Shown: positions 6,113 to 9,792 of the stretch, piece after piece | Layout of the letters: each line of letters starts with the position of its first letter | How positions within the stretch are numbered: the first letter of the stretch is position 1 | The notes under the pieces: model-generated | Databases searched by the model: none | Told to the model about the DNA's origin: nothing | What the model saw: only the letters and a program-made list of their open reading frames with translations | DNA from: CAYZHV01 sp964478055 | GTDB lineage: Bacteria > Spirochaetota > Spirochaetia > DSM-27196 > Alkalispirochaetaceae | Length of the DNA: 9,792 nt | Assembly: GCA_964478055.1 (NCBI GenBank) | Contig: CAYZHV010000141.1 | Span: 1-9,792 of the forward strand | Direction of reading: 5' to 3' | Position numbers and translations under genes: made by a program

Positions 6113-7774
6113 ATGTACGCCGAACCGACTATTAGCATCACCTTGGAGGATGGCAGCAAGACCGAAGCGCCGAAGGGGATAACCGTCGGCGAGGCCCTGA
6201 GTCTCGGCCCAAAGAACAGCGATCGAGCCCTCGTGGCGGGAATGGTGAACAACGAAGTCCGCTCACTCTCCTACGAGCTGCGAATCCGCGCCACGGTAAC
6301 GCCAATCTATCTTGACACCGTAGAGGGGCAGCGAGTCTATCGGCGAAGCCTCTGTTTTCTCCTTACCGTGGCGGTCTCCCAGGCCTTTCCCGAGCGACGG
6401 CTCGTTATCGGACACTCCCTGGGAAACTCCTACTTCTACCACTTCAACGAGGACGAGACCACCGCCGAGGATGTTGAAAAGCTCAGTAAGAGCTTCCGTT
6501 CCCTGGTGGAGCAGGACCAGATTATCCAGCGGGATGTGAGCAGCTACGAAGATGCACTGCAGTACTTCGAAAGCCACGGAATGCTGGAGTCCGCCCGTCT
6601 CCTAGAAGGGCGAAATGACTCGGAGGTGCCGGTCTACCGGTGCGGCGCAACCATGGATATCTCTCACGGGCCCCTGGTGGACCGAACCGGCATGCTCGCC
6701 TACTTTCGGCTCCAGCCGTACGGGCATGGCTTTCTCTTGGAGTTTCCGCACCGGAGCGATCCGACTCGGGTTGTCTCCGAAGAAAGAAGCGCCATGCTCT
6801 TCGGAATCTACCGGGAGTACAAGCAGTGGGGGGAGATTCTCAATGTCTCCTCCGTGGGTCAGCTCAACCAGCGGGTGGAAAAAGGCGACATCAAGGAGTT
6901 TATTCGGGTTAACGAGGCGCTGCAGAACAAGCGCATCGCGGAAATCGCCGACGCGATCGTCGAGAACGACGAGAAACGCCTCATTCTCATTGCCGGCCCC
7001 TCATCGTCGGGAAAGACCACCTTTACCAAAAAGCTGGCTGTACAACTCACGGTCCTCGGCCTCGAGCCGGTTATGATCTCCGTGGATGACTACTTCGTTC
7101 CCCGAGAGGAGACCCCCCTGGATGAGGAGGGTAACTACGACTTCGAGAACATCCACGCCCTGGATATCGATCTTCTCAACCGTGACGTCGCTGCCCTGCT
7201 TCGAAAAGAGACAGTGGAGCTTCCGAGTTTCAATTTTAAGGATGGGAAGCGCGAGTATAAGGGGCATCGAATTAGTTTGCCTGACCGTGGCGTTCTCCTC
7301 ATGGAAGGAATCCACAATCTCAACGACGAGCTCACCAGAGAGATTGCCCGGGAGGAGAAGTACAAGGTCTACGTCTCCGCCCTGACGCAGCTAAACCTCG
7401 ACGACCACAACCGAATCTCAACCACCGACAATCGACTTATCCGCCGACTCGTCCGGGACCACCAGTTTCGAGGGCATAGCGCCAAGGACACCTTCGAAAT
7501 GTGGCCCTCCGTCCGGCGCGGCGAGAATAGAAACATCTTTCCCTATCAGGACAGCGCTGATGCAGCCTTCAACTCCGCTTTGGACTACGAGCTGAGCATC
7601 CTCAAGAACTACGCCCAGCCGTTGCTCCTGCAGATCAAGCCATACCACTCGGTCTATCACGAGGCGGCGAGGCTGATGACCTTTTTGAACTTTTTCACCA
7701 CGATTCCGGAAAAGCACGTCCCCTCGGATTCGATCCTGCGGGAGTTTATCGGGGACAGCGGGTTTCACTACTGA
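6113..7774 (+). CDS. Nucleoside (uridine-like) kinase with N-terminal TGS and ThrRS editing-like domains
   Basis: 553 aa, cytoplasmic. Residues 5-68 resemble a TGS domain (ITLEDGSKTEAPKGITVGEAL). Residues about 75-215 resemble the ThrRS second additional (editing) domain: a TAEDVEKLSKSF region (117-128) and TMDISHGPLVDRTGM (180-194), the counterpart of the ThrRS MCRGPH motif. The C-terminal half is a P-loop kinase of the phosphoribulokinase/uridine kinase family: Walker A GPSSSGKT (295-302), SVDDYF (323-328), LMEGIH (396-401) and a basic RLIRRLVRDH segment (441-450). The expected reaction is phosphorylation of a nucleoside such as uridine. The natural substrate in this fused family is uncertain, so I give no symbol. 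All four ThrRS editing residues are replaced, and there is no aminoacylation core, so it is not a synthetase. The start ATG has a weak GAGCGAG 5 nt upstream and lies 11 nt after the HD-GYP gene, so it is probably in the same operon. Confidence 0.9.
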   Translation: MYAEPTISITLEDGSKTEAPKGITVGEALSLGPKNSDRALVAGMVNNEVRSLSYELRIRATVTPIYLDTVEGQRVYRRSLCFLLTVAVSQAFPERRLVIGHSLGNSYFYHFNEDETTAEDVEKLSKSFRSLVEQDQIIQRDVSSYEDALQYFESHGMLESARLLEGRNDSEVPVYRCGATMDISHGPLVDRTGMLAYFRLQPYGHGFLLEFPHRSDPTRVVSEERSAMLFGIYREYKQWGEILNVSSVGQLNQRVEKGDIKEFIRVNEALQNKRIAEIADAIVENDEKRLILIAGPSSSGKTTFTKKLAVQLTVLGLEPVMISVDDYFVPREETPLDEEGNYDFENIHALDIDLLNRDVAALLRKETVELPSFNFKDGKREYKGHRISLPDRGVLLMEGIHNLNDELTREIAREEKYKVYVSALTQLNLDDHNRISTTDNRLIRRLVRDHQFRGHSAKDTFEMWPSVRRGENRNIFPYQDSADAAFNSALDYELSILKNYAQPLLLQIKPYHSVYHEAARLMTFLNFFTTIPEKHVPSDSILREFIGDSGFHY

Positions 7775-7794
7775 GCTGTTTGCACTACTGAGGC
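7762..7794. repeat. Short tandem duplication at the convergent gene ends
   Basis: GTTTCACTACTGAGC (7762-7776) is repeated as GTTTGCACTACTGAGGC (7778-7794), identical except for two inserted G. Each copy of the shared CACTACTGAG contains the plus-strand TGA used by the kinase gene and the minus-strand TAG used by aat. The first copy ends the kinase gene (TGA 7772-7774) and the second ends aat (7787-7785). There is no hairpin with a T run, so no intrinsic terminator is visible between the two genes. Confidence 0.75.
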
Positions 7795-8489
7795 TCGTAG
7801 GCGGTCCAGGAGCCCCGTAAGGCTGGTTTCTGGAGGGCCGCCTTCAGACGCGCCAAATACTCCTCCCGGGAGATCTCCTTTGCGCCGAAGCGGGCGAGAT
7901 GCTCGGTGTAGACCTGAGAGTCCACGAGATCGAAGCCGAGTTCGAAAACCCGCCGAGCCAGGGTCACAAAGCCCACCTTTGAGGCGTCGCTCCGGAGGCT
8001 GAACATCGATTCTCCGAAGTAGATACTCCCCAGGGAAACTCCGTAGAGCCCCCCCACAAGCACTCCCCTCTCCCGTCGAAACAGCTCCTCCCCCTCCTCC
8101 GGGAGCTCCGCCGAGGGAGGTCTGGGGAGTGAGTCCGCCAACTCCGCCGGAAGCCAGACTTCCGCGGAGTGAGCGTAGCCGAGGCGGTGGAGCTCGGTAT
8201 AGGCGGACTCCATTTCATCCGTAATCCAGGTACCGGACTGGCCGGTACGCTCGACGCTTTTACATGCGGCGATAACCGCCGGGAACTCCCGGTCAAAGGT
8301 GACCGAGTAGATCCCGCGATTGATGATCTTTCTTAGGCTCTTTGGTATGCGAAAATCAGCCGGTTCGAGGACAAACCGCGGCTCCGGAGAGTGCCAGAGA
8401 ATCGGCTCTCCATCGGAATACCAGGGAAAGATGCCCTGCTCATAGGCCGAGAGGAGCATGCCAGGGGAGAGATTTCCCCCGGCGGCCAC
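7785..8489 (-). CDS. aat: Leucyl/phenylalanyl-tRNA-protein transferase (start uncertain)
   Basis: Cytoplasmic enzyme that transfers Leu or Phe from its tRNA to N-terminal Arg/Lys of proteins, marking them for ClpS-ClpAP. From the GTG at 8489 it is 234 aa. Family motifs are GGNLSPGMLLSAYEQGIFPW (4-23), LWHSPEPRFVL (31-41), GTWIT (86-90), HSAEVW (107-112), LVGGLYGVSLG (144-154), FGESMFS (158-164) and LVDSQVYTEHLARFGAKEI (188-206). Compared with E. coli, about 27 extra residues rich in Pro, Glu and Arg lie between EVW and LVGG (113-143). The reading frame continues upstream of the GTG with Aat-like sequence (FPDPR...GIVAA) but holds no ATG, GTG or TTG, so the true start may be a CTG at 8531. The coordinates given use the first canonical start. 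The upstream neighbour is clpA. Confidence 0.92.
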   Translation of the reverse strand: MAAGGNLSPGMLLSAYEQGIFPWYSDGEPILWHSPEPRFVLEPADFRIPKSLRKIINRGIYSVTFDREFPAVIAACKSVERTGQSGTWITDEMESAYTELHRLGYAHSAEVWLPAELADSLPRPPSAELPEEGEELFRRERGVLVGGLYGVSLGSIYFGESMFSLRSDASKVGFVTLARRVFELGFDLVDSQVYTEHLARFGAKEISREEYLARLKAALQKPALRGSWTAYEPQ

Positions 8490-8549
8490 TATCCCCCAGC
8501 GGTCACTCTTGCGGGGATCAGGAAATTGCAGTCGCTCGAACTCACTAAG
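8490..8549 (-). other. In-frame Aat N-terminal extension without a canonical start
   Basis: Continuing the aat frame upstream of 8489 gives LSEFERLQFPDPRKSDRWGI before VAAGGNLSPG. This matches the usual Aat pattern of a short FPDPR-like stretch followed by GLLA-GGDLSP. No ATG, GTG or TTG occurs in this frame back to the stop at 8603-8601. Candidate starts are CTG at 8531-8529 (13 nt after the clpA stop at 8545) or other rare codons. The nearby GTGAG (8545-8541 on the minus strand, partly overlapping the clpA stop) is only a weak ribosome binding site. Confidence 0.6.
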
Positions 8550-9792
8550 ATGAGGTATCGTCCGCGCGATAGATCTGCACCTCGTCGTCTTTGATATCCG
8601 CTACCGCGTGCCCACCTTCCTGGAACTCCCCGAAGAGAACGGCGTCCACGAAGTACTCCTTGATTTTCTCCTCCACCAGGCGACCAATGTTTCGAGCTCC
8701 AAACTCCTCGGAGTAACCCTGGTTTGCAAGCCAGGTGACACACTCGTCGGTCACCTCGAGGGTAACATTCTTTTCGGCGAGCTGGGTGCGGAACTCTTCG
8801 ATCTCCTTGCGGACGATGTCCTTGATCACCTCCTGCTGGAGCCGACCGAAGAGAACTACCTTGTCCAGGCGGTTGCGGAACTCCGGGGAGAAGGTGCGCT
8901 CCACGGCGTCGCTTACTGCCTGCTCGGTAACGTTTCGTTCACCGAAGCCGATCATCGGCCGACCGATCTCCCGAGCCCCGGCGTTGGAGGTCATGATTAT
9001 CACGACGTTTCGGAAATCCGCCTTCCGGCCGGTGTTGTCCGTGAGGGTGGCGTAATCCATGATCTGCAGGAGAATGTTGAAAATGTCCTGATGCGCCTTC
9101 TCGATCTCATCAAGGAGTAGAACCGCATGGGGAGTCTTTCGAATCGCGTCGGTGAGGAGTCCCCCCTCCTCATAGCCAACATAGCCCGGAGGCGAGCCGA
9201 TGAGGCGGCTCACCGTGTGCTTCTCCTGATACTCACTCATGTCGAAGCGGTGCATCGGCACACCCAGGGAGTCCGATAGCTGTCGGGCGAGCTCAGTCTT
9301 ACCGACTCCCGTGGGACCAACGAAGAGGAAAGATGCCACCGGTTTGTCCGGGCGCCTGAATCCGGCGCGGGAACGCTTCACTGCGGCGGTTACCTTTTCG
9401 ATGGCGTCATCCTGACCAAAAATGACCGTCTTGAGCCGACCTTCGAGATTCTGAAGATTCGCCTTCTCGTCGTAGGAGACGGTGCGTTCGGGAATCTTGG
9501 CGATCTTACTGACCACCTTCTCGATCCAGCTGCCGTCTATGACCGGTCGCTCATTCGGCTCCTCGGTAGTTGCCGACTCTTCCTCCACCTCGGTGGCCGA
9601 TTCGCTCTCGGCAGCCCCGGACGTCTCGTCGTCGCCGGCGTAGTCGTCGGCAGTTGGTTCCTCGGTGGTGGGCTCCCCGCCCTTCGCCGCCTCTCCTTCC
9701 GGCGCCTCAGCTCTGGCGGTCGCCTTCTTCTCTTTCCGGTAGTACCGCTCCTCGGATTTCTCTTCCTCGAGCTCTTCCTCTTCCGAAGCCTC
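8545..9792 (-). CDS. clpA: ClpA, ATPase subunit of the Clp protease, second AAA+ module; N-terminal part outside window
   Basis: The frame is open to the window edge, so the 415 residues seen are the C-terminal half of ClpA; the GTG at 9588 is an internal valine. Residues 1 to about 85 of the fragment are an acidic low-complexity linker. Then come VVSKIAKIPERTVS, as at the D1-D2 junction of ClpA, and the second ATPase: Walker A GPTGVGKT (fragment 159-166), pore loop GYVG (203-206), Walker B LLLDEIEKA (225-233), sensor 1 MTSNAG, arginine-finger region FSPEFRNRLD (301-310) and sensor 2 GARNIGR. IGF at 281-283 matches the IGL/F loop that docks on ClpP. ClpA unfolds substrates, including N-degron proteins brought by ClpS, into ClpP. 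The stop (8547-8545) lies just upstream of aat. ClpB lacks the IGF loop and ClpC has a different middle domain, so ClpA is favoured. Confidence 0.95.
   Translation of the reverse strand, partial: EASEEEELEEEKSEERYYRKEKKATARAEAPEGEAAKGGEPTTEEPTADDYAGDDETSGAAESESATEVEEESATTEEPNERPVIDGSWIEKVVSKIAKIPERTVSYDEKANLQNLEGRLKTVIFGQDDAIEKVTAAVKRSRAGFRRPDKPVASFLFVGPTGVGKTELARQLSDSLGVPMHRFDMSEYQEKHTVSRLIGSPPGYVGYEEGGLLTDAIRKTPHAVLLLDEIEKAHQDIFNILLQIMDYATLTDNTGRKADFRNVVIIMTSNAGAREIGRPMIGFGERNVTEQAVSDAVERTFSPEFRNRLDKVVLFGRLQQEVIKDIVRKEIEEFRTQLAEKNVTLEVTDECVTWLANQGYSEEFGARNIGRLVEEKIKEYFVDAVLFGEFQEGGHAVADIKDDEVQIYRADDTSS

Noticed and set aside
6113..6800. Threonyl-tRNA synthetase fragment or pseudogene
   Set aside because: The ThrRS-like part is continuous with an intact P-loop kinase, there is no aminoacylation core, and TGS-kinase fusions are a known architecture.
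7775..7784. Bidirectional terminator between the kinase gene and aat
   Set aside because: Only 10 bp separate the stops, with direct rather than inverted repeats and no T run.
8489..8743. Alternative minus frame starting near the clpA end that could supply a start for aat
   Set aside because: The GTG overlapping the clpA stop (8545) is in a different frame and gives no Aat-like sequence; using it would require a frameshift.
9586..9588. GTG at 9588 as the start of a short ClpA-like protein
   Set aside because: The frame is open to the window edge and the upstream residues form a continuous acidic linker, as expected for an internal part of full-length ClpA.

Overview
The window holds eight protein-coding genes packed on both strands of a moderately GC-rich bacterial chromosome. 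Two genes are cut by the window edges (glyS at the left, clpA at the right). I see no tRNA, rRNA, CRISPR array, insertion sequence or phage gene. The gene set would fit a free-living spirochaete (Spirochaetales): a single-chain bacterial GlyRS, an AlaA-type aminotransferase, a TGS/uridine-kinase fusion and a membrane protein I cannot name. That assignment is inferred from remembered family resemblance, not from a search. All genes look like ordinary chromosomal genes and nothing suggests recent transfer.

Layout. (1) Positions 1-4869, minus strand, transcribed right to left: a two-helix membrane protein with an alpha-helical, possibly repeat-like tail (4869-4063), then alaA (4062-2836), gltX (2754-1285) and glyS (1280 to beyond position 1). 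The membrane protein and alaA abut stop-to-start in the same frame. gltX has its own strong promoter so close to its ATG that the mRNA would be nearly leaderless, and glyS follows gltX by 4 bases. (2) Positions 4870-4940: a 71-bp divergent promoter region with a good minus-strand promoter and a 13-bp perfect palindrome over its -10 box. (3) Positions 4941-7774, plus strand: a degenerate HD-GYP protein and a nucleoside kinase fused to TGS and ThrRS-editing-like domains, 11 bp apart. (4) Positions 7785-9792, minus strand: aat preceded by clpA, converging on the kinase gene with 10 bp between stop codons.

How the genes work together. The left block is about amino-acid supply and tRNA charging: alanine-glutamate transamination, Glu-tRNA and Gly-tRNA. 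The right block is an N-degron module. Aat adds Leu/Phe to protein N-termini and ClpA (with ClpP and the adaptor ClpS, neither in the window) degrades the marked proteins. The central pair joins a probably inactive cyclic-dinucleotide-phosphodiesterase-like protein with a nucleoside kinase of uncertain substrate.

Main points for a second look: aat has no canonical start codon upstream of its conserved N-terminus; the HD-GYP protein has lost most metal ligands; the kinase's ThrRS-like domain has lost all four editing residues; gltX is predicted to be near-leaderless; ClpA carries a long acidic linker between its two ATPase modules; and a small tandem duplication separates the convergent stop codons of the kinase gene and aat. 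I found no strong case for an entirely new system.
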